From an uncultured Clostridia bacterium (lineage in GTDB: Bacteria; Bacillota; Clostridia; Oscillospirales; Oscillospiraceae), in the NCBI GenBank assembly GCA_937893605.1, contig CALBGG010000154.1, forward strand, positions 1-25,630: DNA of 25,630 bases, written 5' to 3'. The notes under the pieces are model-generated. The model was given only the letters and a program-made list of their open reading frames with translations. It did not search any database and had not been told where the DNA came from. The translations under genes and the position numbers were made by a program. This document shows, one piece after another, positions 1 through 8,134 of this stretch (position 1 is its first letter; the number at the start of each line of letters is the position of its first letter).

Positions 1-2116
1 GGCCCTGAGAATCGGTCACGCGGCCGTCGTCGAGAATTTGCAGCAGGATGTTGAAAACATCCGGGTGCGCCTTTTCGATCTCGTCAAACAGCACGACCGA
101 ATACGGCTTTCTGCGCACGGCCTCGGTGAGCTGACCGCCCTCGTCATAGCCGACGTATCCGGGAGGCGCGCCGATGAGCCTTGAGACGGAGAACTTCTCC
201 ATGTATTCGGTCATATCGATCCTGACCATGTTATGCTCATCGTCGAACAGGCATCTTGCCAGAGCCTTTGCAAGCTCCGTTTTACCGACGCCCGTGGGGC
301 CGAGGAACATGAACGAGCCTATCGGCCTGTTCGGGTCGCCTATGCCTGCACGCGAGCGCCAGATGGCCTCGGTGACCTTCTGCACGGCCTCATCCTGACC
401 GATGACGGATTTATGCAGCACCTTGTCGAGATTCAGAAGCTTCTCGCGTTCGCCCTCAAGCAGCTTCGAGACGGGAATGCCCGTCCACTTTGCGACGATG
501 CCGGCTATCTCCTCCTCGGTGACGGTGTCGTGCACCATGCTGCTTGCCTTGCGCTCCTCGCTGAGCTTTTCGGCCTCCTCAAGCTTCTTTTCAAGCGCGG
601 GCAGGTCGGAATATTTGAGCCTTGCCGCCGTCTCGTACTCATAGCGAAGCTGCGCGTTTTCGATATCGGCGTTCATCTGCTCGATCTGGCTCTTGAGCTT
701 CTTGACCTCATCGACGCTGCCCTTTTCGGCCTCCCAGCGGGATTTTCGCTCGTTAAACTCATCCTTGAGGTTTGCAAGCTCCTCGGTGAGCTTTGCAAGC
801 CTATCCTGCGAGAGCTTATCGGTTTCCTTCTTGAGAGCGGTTTCCTCGATCTCAAGCTGCATGATCTTGCGGCGCATATCGTCAAGCTCCGCGGGCATGG
901 AGTCTATCTCCGTGCGGATGAGCGCACAGGCCTCATCGACAAGGTCGATGGCCTTATCGGGCAGGAAACGGTCGGTTATATAGCGGTTTGAAAGCGTAGC
1001 CGCGGCAACGAGTGCGTTATCGTGGATACGCACGCCGTGATAGACCTCATAGCGTTCCTTGAGTCCGCGAAGTATCGAGATTGTATCCTCGACGGTCGGC
1101 TCGTCAACCTGCACGGGCTGGAATCTTCTTTCGAGCGCCGCGTCCTTTTCGATGTACTTGCGGTACTCGTCAAGGGTCGTTGCGCCGATGCAGTGCAGTT
1201 CGCCGCGCGCGAGCATGGGCTTTAAGAGGTTTCCTGCGTCCATGCTGCCCTCGGTCTTACCGGCGCCGACAATGGTGTGCAGCTCATCTATAAACAGAAT
1301 GATCTGCCCGTCGGACTGCTTTATCTCCTCAAGGACGGCCTTCAGACGTTCCTCGAACTCGCCGCGGTACTTTGCGCCGGCTATCAGCGCGCCCATATCC
1401 AGCGAGAAAATGGTCTTGTTCTTAAGTCCCTCCGGCACGTCGCCGCGGACGATACGCTGGGCAAGTCCCTCCGCGATGGCGGTCTTGCCGACGCCGGGCT
1501 CGCCTATGAGCACGGGGTTGTTTTTCGTCTTACGCGAAAGAATACGGATGACGTTTCTTATCTCGGTATCACGGCCGATAACGGGGTCAAGCTTGTTGCT
1601 GCGCGCACGCTCCACAAGGTCGGTGCCGTATTTTTTGAGCGCATCGTAGGTGTTTTCGGGGTTATCGCCGGTGACGGGGCCTTTCTTTACCTTGCTGAGC
1701 TCTTCGGAAAACTTGGCCTTCGTGATTCCGTGGCTGTCGAAAATGCGCTTTATCGCGGGTGTGGGAGACGCGAAAATGCCGATCATGACATGCTCGACGG
1801 ACAGATACTCATCGCCGAGGCTCTTTGCCGATTTCTCGGCCGCATTCATGACGCGCTCCGATTCGCGCGAGAGGTAGATATCATAGTCGCCGGAAACCTT
1901 GGGCATGCCCTCGATCGCCGTGTCAAGCTCCGAGAGCACCGCGTTGCAGTCAACGCCCATTTTGCCCAGCAGCGACGGGATCAGTCCGCCGTCCTGGTCG
2001 ACAAGGGCATACAGAAGATGCTCCGGGGTTATATACTGATTGTTGTTTTCCATCGCCATGGATTTGGCGGTCTGGATCATTTCAAGTGTCTTTTGGGTGA
2101 AGTTCTGTGCATTCAT
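1..2116 (-). CDS. clpB: ATP-dependent chaperone ClpB (C-terminus beyond window)
   Basis: ClpB is a hexameric AAA+ disaggregase that extracts polypeptides from aggregates together with DnaK in the cytoplasm. About 705 residues are visible; the usual length is about 860, so the end of AAA2 lies beyond the left edge. In order: N domain with Clp repeats (about 1-145, starting MNAQNFTQKTLEMIQTAKSM), first Walker A GEPGVGKT at residues 205-212, Walker B ILFIDELHT, a long charged coiled-coil M domain (about 410-525), and second Walker A GPTGVGKT at 606-613 followed by LFDEIEKAHPDVF. The M domain separates ClpB from ClpA and ClpX. The ATG at 2116 is preceded by GAAGGTG. It lies 28 nt downstream of the ribbon-helix-helix gene on the same strand, so the two are probably co-transcribed. 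I see no CIRCE or CtsR-type operator upstream. Confidence 0.96.
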   Translation of the reverse strand, partial: MNAQNFTQKTLEMIQTAKSMAMENNNQYITPEHLLYALVDQDGGLIPSLLGKMGVDCNAVLSELDTAIEGMPKVSGDYDIYLSRESERVMNAAEKSAKSLGDEYLSVEHVMIGIFASPTPAIKRIFDSHGITKAKFSEELSKVKKGPVTGDNPENTYDALKKYGTDLVERARSNKLDPVIGRDTEIRNVIRILSRKTKNNPVLIGEPGVGKTAIAEGLAQRIVRGDVPEGLKNKTIFSLDMGALIAGAKYRGEFEERLKAVLEEIKQSDGQIILFIDELHTIVGAGKTEGSMDAGNLLKPMLARGELHCIGATTLDEYRKYIEKDAALERRFQPVQVDEPTVEDTISILRGLKERYEVYHGVRIHDNALVAAATLSNRYITDRFLPDKAIDLVDEACALIRTEIDSMPAELDDMRRKIMQLEIEETALKKETDKLSQDRLAKLTEELANLKDEFNERKSRWEAEKGSVDEVKKLKSQIEQMNADIENAQLRYEYETAARLKYSDLPALEKKLEEAEKLSEERKASSMVHDTVTEEEIAGIVAKWTGIPVSKLLEGEREKLLNLDKVLHKSVIGQDEAVQKVTEAIWRSRAGIGDPNRPIGSFMFLGPTGVGKTELAKALARCLFDDEHNMVRIDMTEYMEKFSVSRLIGAPPGYVGYDEGGQLTEAVRRKPYSVVLFDEIEKAHPDVFNILLQILDDGRVTDSQG

Positions 2117-2144
2117 AGAAACACCTTCTTTTTTCAAATTCAAA

Positions 2145-2795
2145 TTAGATTAGAATATCGGTTCTCCTGAGCTGGGAGAAGTAACACGCTTCGATATCGC
2201 GGGCATTGAGCCGTCCGCCGAGGTAGCCCTTCATCATGGTGTCGAAAAGCTTGATGTATTCCGACAATGCCTTTGCAAGCTCATCGGAGGTGCAGTCACA
2301 CGACGGAACGGATATCGAGCGGATGAATTTGCCGTCGTACAGGGCATATTTCGGAGGCTCGGACTCCATAACCGGACGCAGATGCGCATCCTCTATGCGC
2401 TTCCAGATGCGGAAAAATTCTGTCATAGAGCGTATGAGCGCCGCCGACTGCGTGCGGAAAATGACCGTCAGCTCGCCGAGATTGTCGCTGTCGCCGCGAT
2501 AAAGCTCGACCTCGTATTTGACCGTCGGACGGTATTTATACTCAAGCGAGGACTTTAAGGACATCGTCAGCGCATGGGGCGAAACAAAGGGCACCAGATC
2601 GCGCGATGAAGTCAGAAGCTGCTCGATGGCCGAGAAAACATCGTTTATCTTTCTCTCCGGCGTAACGAGATCGACATGTTCGGCAAGTATCTGATTTATA
2701 AGGTTTGAACGATTCGTTCCGAGCTTGTGGGCAAGCCTGTCCACCTCGGCGACCACTTCGTCCGTAAGCATTAAACTGTATAGTGTCTTTTTCAT
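2145..2795 (-). CDS. Ribbon-helix-helix domain protein, upstream of clpB
   Basis: A 216-residue protein. Its first ~42 residues fit a ribbon-helix-helix (CopG/Arc-like) DNA-binding fold: a short beta strand (KKTLYSLML), a helix (DEVVAEVDRLAHKLG), a turn with TNRSNLI, and a second helix. The remaining ~170 residues are a mixed alpha/beta region I cannot assign, with a DCTSDEL stretch and a C-terminal FSQLRRTDILI. The ATG at 2795 follows GAAAGG at good spacing. It is the first gene after a near-consensus promoter and clpB follows 28 nt later. RHH proteins usually repress their own operon, so this may be an autoregulator that also sets clpB level; that is inference. Small antitoxins are the other common RHH class, but the length and the absence of a toxin gene argue against that. 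Confidence 0.8.
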   Translation of the reverse strand: MKKTLYSLMLTDEVVAEVDRLAHKLGTNRSNLINQILAEHVDLVTPERKINDVFSAIEQLLTSSRDLVPFVSPHALTMSLKSSLEYKYRPTVKYEVELYRGDSDNLGELTVIFRTQSAALIRSMTEFFRIWKRIEDAHLRPVMESEPPKYALYDGKFIRSISVPSCDCTSDELAKALSEYIKLFDTMMKGYLGGRLNARDIEACYFSQLRRTDILI

Positions 2796-2877
2796 AATTG
2801 CCTTTCTTATTCATAACTGACAGGCCGATAGGCCGCATCTGACGACCCGACCTAAGTTATTTTTCCTTTATAATTTT

Positions 2878-2906
2878 AATATACTACAGCATTTTTAATT
2901 TGTCAA
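2878..2906 (-). promoter_or_regulatory. Sigma-A-like promoter for the RHH-clpB operon
   Basis: On the minus strand, TTGACA (2901-2906) is followed by a 17-nt spacer and TATATT (2878-2883). The predicted transcript starts near 2871, giving a leader of about 75 nt before the RHH start codon. A full -35 match and optimal spacing in an AT-rich gap make this a confident call. There is no heat-shock operator nearby. Confidence 0.8.
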
Positions 2907-2943
2907 TAGTTTTATATAAATGTTTTTGCAAATTATATAGAAT

Positions 2944-2976
2944 TTTAATGGCAGAGCATGTTGCCCTGCCATTAAA
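2944..2976 (-). terminator. Inverted repeat after ylmH, possible terminator
   Basis: TTTAATGGCAG (2944-2954) and CTGCCATTAAA (2966-2976) form a perfect 11-bp stem with an 11-nt loop, starting 6 nt after the ylmH stop codon. The sequence following the stem on the minus strand is AU-rich but has no clean U run, so termination may be weak. This gap otherwise holds only the RHH-clpB promoter. Confidence 0.5.
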
Positions 2977-2982
2977 GATTAT

Positions 2983-3732
2983 TCATTTATAAATTTCCGC
3001 TTCGACGAAGAGCCTGCCCTTGCGGCTGATGCCGCCGAGCCCGGACACCGTGCCCTTGCCGCAGCCGCGAAGCGAGATGACATCGCCCGGCGAAACGATG
3101 GCGTCGTTTTTAAGGCACTCGGAATAGTTAAGGCTCGCCGCGCCTTCGGCTATGTGCGACGCGGCCGCCGTGCGCGATAAGCCGAACATTCCGGCGAGCA
3201 CCGCGTCAAAGCGCATGCTCTTTACCGAAAACGAAACGCGCTTTACCTTGCGTTCGGGCGGCGCGAGCGCATTTAGCTCCGCCCTTTGCAGCTTAACGCC
3301 GTATCGACCGACCTTCTCGAGCCCGTCTGCAACGTGGCGCTCGACAGACTGCATAACGAATATGACCGCCTCCTCGCCGTTTACCCAGATATCGCCGAGC
3401 CACTCGCGCTTTATGCCGAGAGCGAGTATCGCGCCCATATAGTCGCGGTGTGTCGGTGCGCCGAAGTGCGCCCTTGCGCGCAGGGCGCTTATGTATTCCG
3501 AGGCGTCGAAGCTCTCTTTTTCCATGTAAAACGGCAGAAAGAAGGCCGCGCGGCGCTCGCACCCCTCCGTTCCTCCGGTCAGAAGCATATTGCAGTCCGG
3601 CGCGCTGCGCGCCCATTTTTCGAGTGCAAACTGCTCTGCCGGGGTCAGAAACGCCGTGTGCGTGACGCTCGCCGTTTTTTCGCAGCGGCGGCACAGATCC
3701 TCCGCACGGCGGATAAGCTCATCGTTTCCCAT
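2983..3732 (-). CDS. ylmH: YlmH-family S4-domain RNA-binding protein
   Basis: A 249-residue cytoplasmic protein. The family signature HRDYMGAILALGIKREWLGDI is at about 95-115, and a C-terminal S4 RNA-binding domain spans about 171-225 (MRFDAVLAGMFGLSR onward). YlmH homologues bind 50S subunits carrying stalled peptidyl-tRNA and take part in ribosome-associated quality control in Bacillus subtilis. The gene overlaps the end of the GTPase-NYN gene by 14 nt, so translation is likely coupled. The frame is also open from a TTG at 3735; I chose the ATG at 3732 because GGAG sits 7 nt before it. Here the gene is not in the classic ylm cell-division cluster but with another ribosome-acting protein. 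Confidence 0.9.
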   Translation of the reverse strand: MGNDELIRRAEDLCRRCEKTASVTHTAFLTPAEQFALEKWARSAPDCNMLLTGGTEGCERRAAFFLPFYMEKESFDASEYISALRARAHFGAPTHRDYMGAILALGIKREWLGDIWVNGEEAVIFVMQSVERHVADGLEKVGRYGVKLQRAELNALAPPERKVKRVSFSVKSMRFDAVLAGMFGLSRTAAASHIAEGAASLNYSECLKNDAIVSPGDVISLRGCGKGTVSGLGGISRKGRLFVEAEIYK

Positions 3733-6205
3733 CAATGTACTCCATGATCCTTTTCATCACCCCGTCAAGCTCGTCGGAGAACTCCTTTACCGACATGCGC
3801 AGAACGCCCGAGCGCATGGCAGACAGGCGAATGAGCGAGTCGTTCGTGACGACCTTCACGGAATAGTTTTTGCCTATATCGTTTGCAAGCTTTTCGATGT
3901 ACATATCGGCGGTCTCGTTTTCCTTCGTGTACACCGTGCGGATGCCCTGCGTTTCACGCTCGCCGGCGTTTCCCGCAACGCGGTAGCCGTCGAACACCAG
4001 CACGAGCTCGCAGTCGCGCATGGCTCTGTAGCTGCGCAGAACGTCCGACAGCCGCTCGCGTGCAAGCGAGAGCGAGGCCGCGGCCAGCTCCTTGTATTCC
4101 GGCGTTCCGAAAATGAAGTTATAGCCGTCGACGATAACGTATTCGCGCCTTGACGGCGCAAGCTCGCACTCTGTGTCCGGCTGCGTTTTAGCCTTTGTGT
4201 ACATCCTGCGGCGCACGGGGCCGAACTCGCGCTCCATTATCGCCTCGAGTTCCTTATCGTCGATGGAGAAATACCGCGGGCGCTGCACCTCCTCCGGCTT
4301 CTTAATACCGAGCGTGGGGCTGAGGTGTGCAAAGCTTTCGACCTCGTTCCACTTTATTACCGTTCCCGCTCCGTGCGAGCAGAAGACGGAGTCGGGCGTG
4401 TTTTCGGCATCCGCCTCCGGGTCATAGCCTATAGCCTCAACGACCTGCTTTTCGTTGTGGCAGGGATAGTAACCGCCCGCGCTGCAGCTGAGCCTGCCCT
4501 TGCCGGAGGTGTAGGACGCCAAAACCTCCGCGTAGCCGTTCATCTCCGAAACCGGCGCAAGGCCGGTAATAACGCTGCTGCCCTCGGTATCGAATTTGCC
4601 GCTCATGGCACGCACATCGGAGATGGCGCGGCCTATCTGCTCGGGCGGCACCTCGAGCCGGAACTCGTACCACGGCTCGAGCAGCACGCTTTCTGCCTTC
4701 ATAAGTCCCTGACGCACCGCACGGTACACCGCCTCGCGGAAATCTCCGCCCTCGGTGTGTTTAATGTGAGCCCGTCCCGCGATAAGGCTTATCTTAACGT
4801 CCGTCAGCGGCGAGCCTGTCAATACGCCGAGATGCTCCTTTTCGGCAAGGTGCGTCATGATAAGGCCCTGCCAGCTGCGGTCAAGCTCATCGGTCGGGCA
4901 GCGGCTTTCAAAGCTCAGACCCGAGCCGCGCTCAGCGGGCTCGATAAGCAGATGCACCTCGGCATAGTGACGCAGCGGCTCGAAATGTCCGATACCGTGC
5001 ACAGGCGCGGCTATCGTTTCCTTATATGCGATGCCGCCGGAGGTGATGGCGACCTCAAGGTCAAAGCGCTCGCGGATGAGCTCCGTGAGCACCTCGGTCT
5101 GCACCCTGCCCATTATGCGCAGGCTTATCTCGCGCAGGCGCTCGTTCCACTCTATGTGAAGCTGCGGATCCTCGTCCTCGAGCTGCTTGAGCTGCTTATA
5201 TGAAACAAGCGCATCCGCGCCCTTCGGCAGCACGACGGCATAGCGCATGACGGCCTCGGTCTCCGGCTTAATGCCGTCGCTTTCAAAGCCGAGTCCCTGA
5301 CCGGCGTAGCTGCTGTCCAGTCCCTGCACGGCGACGATACTGCCGGCGCACGCCTCCTGCACGGCTTCGTAATTTGCGCCGGAATAGACGCGCATTTCCG
5401 TGACCGTATGCCCGTCCACACTGTCGCGGTTGCGCAGCGTGCCGCCCGTTATCTTCATGCAGCTGAGTCTTCGCCCGCGTGCATCGCGCATTATTTTATA
5501 TACCCTCGCGCCGAACTCTTCGGGGTATTCGGGACTGACGGTGAATTTTTCGATAAATTCGACAAGCTCGCTAACTCCCACGAGCTTCAGCCCCGAGCCG
5601 TAGAGCACGGGAAATATCTTTCGCTCGGCGATAAGGCGCGACATGTCCGAATCTGCAATATCTCCGCCGGACGCAAACTTCTCCAAAAGCGCCTCGTCGC
5701 ACATTGCGATGCTCTCGCACGTCTCCTGCGACTTATCTGAAAGATCAAAGCAGTTTTCCGAAAGCCTTGCGCGCAGATCGCCGAGTACCTTTTCCCTGTC
5801 GCCGGCCGTAAGATCCATTTTCGTCGCGAAAATGATCGTCGGCACCCCGTGCCGCTCGAGCAGATGCCACAGCGTTTCCGTGTGCGCCTGGACGCCGTCG
5901 GTGCCGGATATAACGAGCAGCGCGTAATCGAGAACGTCGAGCACTCGCTCGGTCTCTGCGGTGAGGTCGGCATGTCCGGGCGTGTCAAGAAGGCACAGCT
6001 CCATATTTTCCGTACGGAGCTGCGCCTGTTTTGAAAACACTGTTATTCCGCGCTCGCGCTCTATCCGGTGCGTGTCGAGCGCCGTGTTGCGGTGGTCTAC
6101 CCTGCCGAGTTTTCTTATGCTGCCGCAGGTATACAGCAGCGCCTCGGACAGGGTCGTTTTTCCGGCATCGACGTGCGCAAGGATGCCTAAAACGAGCTTT
6201 TTCAT
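3719..6205 (-). CDS. Tet(M)-like ribosomal GTPase fused to a YacP/Rae1-like NYN nuclease domain
   Basis: An 828-residue protein. Residues 1 to about 645 match EF-G-like ribosomal protection GTPases (Tet(M), about 640 aa): G1 AHVDAGKTT 10-18, G2 RGIT 52-55, G3 DTPGHAD 74-80, G4 TKMD 128-131, then the later EF-G-type domains. After a linker (about 650-685) comes a NYN/PIN-like domain of YacP type at 686-828: IVDGYNF (D693), VFDGYR (D739), ENETADMYIEKL (D767) and VVTND (D789), a plausible acidic metal site. B. subtilis Rae1 (YacP) cuts mRNA in the ribosomal A site, where Tet(M)-type factors also bind. I infer a factor that brings a nuclease to the A site. Its ATG overlaps the DUF362 stop as ATGA, and ylmH overlaps its own end. 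A tetracycline-resistance role is possible but not indicated by context. Confidence 0.9.
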   Translation of the reverse strand: MKKLVLGILAHVDAGKTTLSEALLYTCGSIRKLGRVDHRNTALDTHRIERERGITVFSKQAQLRTENMELCLLDTPGHADLTAETERVLDVLDYALLVISGTDGVQAHTETLWHLLERHGVPTIIFATKMDLTAGDREKVLGDLRARLSENCFDLSDKSQETCESIAMCDEALLEKFASGGDIADSDMSRLIAERKIFPVLYGSGLKLVGVSELVEFIEKFTVSPEYPEEFGARVYKIMRDARGRRLSCMKITGGTLRNRDSVDGHTVTEMRVYSGANYEAVQEACAGSIVAVQGLDSSYAGQGLGFESDGIKPETEAVMRYAVVLPKGADALVSYKQLKQLEDEDPQLHIEWNERLREISLRIMGRVQTEVLTELIRERFDLEVAITSGGIAYKETIAAPVHGIGHFEPLRHYAEVHLLIEPAERGSGLSFESRCPTDELDRSWQGLIMTHLAEKEHLGVLTGSPLTDVKISLIAGRAHIKHTEGGDFREAVYRAVRQGLMKAESVLLEPWYEFRLEVPPEQIGRAISDVRAMSGKFDTEGSSVITGLAPVSEMNGYAEVLASYTSGKGRLSCSAGGYYPCHNEKQVVEAIGYDPEADAENTPDSVFCSHGAGTVIKWNEVESFAHLSPTLGIKKPEEVQRPRYFSIDDKELEAIMEREFGPVRRRMYTKAKTQPDTECELAPSRREYVIVDGYNFIFGTPEYKELAAASLSLARERLSDVLRSYRAMRDCELVLVFDGYRVAGNAGERETQGIRTVYTKENETADMYIEKLANDIGKNYSVKVVTNDSLIRLSAMRSGVLRMSVKEFSDELDGVMKRIMEYIDGKR

Positions 6206-7065
6206 AGCTTTATGAGCTCGTATTCGCGGATTCCGACTCCGATCCCGGCGGCAGCTTCAACTGTATGCACGCCGTTGCGCGATTCTATGCGCTCTATAAG
6301 ATCGCCCTTATCGGGATCGTCGCTTGCGTAGACGAGGTCAAGGCAGGCCTGATCGAGCGCGACGGGATCGAGCGAGGAGAGAATGCCGATATCGCCGATC
6401 CTGGGGTCGGCGGCAACGGCGCAGCAGTCGCAGTCGACGGACATGTTCTTCATTATATTCACAAAGGCCATATTGCCGCCGAAGTGATCGACGATGCTCT
6501 TTGCCGCGTCCGCCATGCACTCAAGGAAGCTGTCGTGATCGGCGTGCCAGAAGTTTTCTATCTTCTTGACGCCGTGGATATACTTCTTGCCGTAGCTCGA
6601 TGCAAGTCCGATGGATATGTTCTTGAGCGCGCCGCCGAAGCCGCCCATCGGGTGACCCTTGAAGTGCGACAGGACGAGCATGGAGTCATACTCCGGCAGA
6701 GTCTTGCCGACGTAGTTTACATCAAGGTGCTTGCCTCCGACGACAGGGATCGTCATCTCGCCCTCCGCGTCCATGATGTCAACATCGGCGATCTCGACCC
6801 AGCCGTGCAGCTGCATGGTCTTTTTGTGATGCTCTGTCGTATCGCGGCCGCCGTCATAGGCGGTGTTGCATTCCACTATCGTTCCGCCGACGCGGTCGAC
6901 GGCGGGCTTCATGAAGTCCGGGCGCAGGAAGTTCTGGTTGCCGGGCTCGCCGCTGTGCAGCTTCACGGCGACATTGCCCTTGAGCTCAATGCCGAGCGCT
7001 TCATATGCCTTTACAACATTCTCGGGGCTTATATCCTTAATAAAATACACCTTTGACTTTTCCAT
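6202..7065 (-). CDS. DUF362 domain protein
   Basis: A 287-residue protein of the DUF362 family, whose biochemical role is not settled. Recognisable parts are the N-terminal region with VAVKLHSGEPGNQNFLRP (about 33-50), the central LSHFKGHPMGGFGGALKNIS (132-151), and the cysteine cluster DCDCC (211-215). Some DUF362 proteins carry ferredoxin-type clusters; this one lacks a separate 4Fe-4S ferredoxin domain, so the DCDCC cysteines are the only obvious metal-ligand candidates. The frame extends to a TTG at 7089, but I chose the ATG at 7065 because AGGAG precedes it by 7 nt. It is the first gene of a three-gene operon, joined to the GTPase-NYN gene by an ATGA overlap. Confidence 0.88.
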   Translation of the reverse strand: MEKSKVYFIKDISPENVVKAYEALGIELKGNVAVKLHSGEPGNQNFLRPDFMKPAVDRVGGTIVECNTAYDGGRDTTEHHKKTMQLHGWVEIADVDIMDAEGEMTIPVVGGKHLDVNYVGKTLPEYDSMLVLSHFKGHPMGGFGGALKNISIGLASSYGKKYIHGVKKIENFWHADHDSFLECMADAAKSIVDHFGGNMAFVNIMKNMSVDCDCCAVAADPRIGDIGILSSLDPVALDQACLDLVYASDDPDKGDLIERIESRNGVHTVEAAAGIGVGIREYELIKL

Positions 7066-7098
7066 GATGTCTCTCCTTTTCTTCAACACTGATGGTCA

Positions 7099-7127
7099 AT
7101 TATATAATAATATTTTTTATTCTTCAA
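7099..7127 (-). promoter_or_regulatory. Promoter for the DUF362-GTPase/NYN-ylmH operon
   Basis: On the minus strand, TTGAAG (7122-7127), a 17-nt spacer and a perfect TATAAT (7099-7104). The predicted start near 7092 makes the TTG at 7089 nearly leaderless, which supports the ATG at 7065. I see no equally good promoter facing the divergent plus-strand gene at 7181. Confidence 0.72.
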
Positions 7128-7180
7128 TATTGCCTATTCCAATTTTAATAAAAATGTAATAAAATAAACGCGGTGATGTT

Positions 7181-8134
7181 ATGAAAGCCGTTTTGATTGT
7201 TTTAATAGTTATCTGCGCCGTTCTGGCGCTTTTTTATGCCGTGGGGCTCAAGTTTGTCCGCACGCTCATTTTACGGCAGGATAATTTCCCGACGCCGGAG
7301 ACGGGCGCGAAGCCGTCATATCTCTTGGAGCCGACCGGAAACGCCCTTTGGGCGCACAACATCCCATACTTTGCCCCCTTCCGCGAGCTGCCGTTTGAGG
7401 AGATAAGCATCGAATCCGACGACGGGCTGACGCTGCGGGCAGATCTTCTGCGCGGAACCGGAACGGGCAAGACCGTCATGTTCTTCCACGGCTACAAATC
7501 CGAGCCCACCTGCGATTTCGCGGCGATGTACGATTTTTATAAATCCCTCGGCCACGATCTCATTTACGTTCACATGCGTGCGCACGGTAAAAGCGACGGA
7601 ACCTACATAGGATTTGGCGCTCTGGACAGATACGACGTTGTGAAATGGACGTATAAGGCTTTCGAGCTCTTCCCGGATAACGATATCTATCTGCACGGCA
7701 TGTCCATGGGCGCGGCAAGTGTTTTGCAGAGCATGGATCTCGAGCTGAGCAAAAACGTGCGCGGCGTTATCGCCGACTGCGGATATTCCGATCTCAACAC
7801 GGTTTTCCGCAATCTCGTCGGGCAGCTTTATCATCTGCCGACGATGTTTGTCGACGTTTTCGAGTATGTAAATCTCCTGAAGGCAGGCTACGGCTTCAGG
7901 GAGGCAAGCTCGGTGCGCAGCGTAAGCGTTGCGGAGGTTCCGCTCGTATACATCTGCGGCGAATGCGACCGCTATGTTCCAAAGAACATGGCGCTTGAGA
8001 TATTTAACGCGTGCAGAAGCCCGAAGCGGCTGCTGCTCGTGCCCGGAGCGGGACACGCGGCAAGCTACATGTGCGCAAAGGATAAGTACGAAGCCCTTGT
8101 AAAGGATATTATAGGAGGAAAAATAAATGGGTAA
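7181..8134 (+). CDS. Membrane-anchored alpha/beta hydrolase
   Basis: A 317-residue serine hydrolase. Residues 3-22 form an uncleaved hydrophobic segment (LIVLIVICAVLALFYAVG), which predicts a membrane anchor with the catalytic domain outside. The catalytic triad is readable: nucleophile S175 in GMSMG, acid D263 in GECDRY and H292 in GAGHAA. HGYKSEP (103-109) supplies the oxyanion-hole region. It resembles the alpha/beta hydrolases of Firmicutes such as B. subtilis YqkD; the substrate is unknown. A GGTGA sequence lies 4 nt before the ATG. Its end overlaps the MFS gene by 8 nt, so the two are translated as a unit, and the hydrolase may act on a compound the transporter moves (inference). Confidence 0.88.
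   Translation: MKAVLIVLIVICAVLALFYAVGLKFVRTLILRQDNFPTPETGAKPSYLLEPTGNALWAHNIPYFAPFRELPFEEISIESDDGLTLRADLLRGTGTGKTVMFFHGYKSEPTCDFAAMYDFYKSLGHDLIYVHMRAHGKSDGTYIGFGALDRYDVVKWTYKAFELFPDNDIYLHGMSMGAASVLQSMDLELSKNVRGVIADCGYSDLNTVFRNLVGQLYHLPTMFVDVFEYVNLLKAGYGFREASSVRSVSVAEVPLVYICGECDRYVPKNMALEIFNACRSPKRLLLVPGAGHAASYMCAKDKYEALVKDIIGGKING

Noticed and set aside
233..991. Long plus-strand frame opposite clpB
   Set aside because: It is antisense to a clear ClpB M-domain and AAA2 region, has no matching family and no ribosome-binding site; GC-rich coding DNA often leaves the opposite frame open.
3719..6205. Calling this gene a tetracycline resistance determinant
   Set aside because: The GTPase half is Tet(M)-like, but the nuclease fusion and the YlmH/DUF362 context, with no mobile element or drug-linked leader, point to a housekeeping role.
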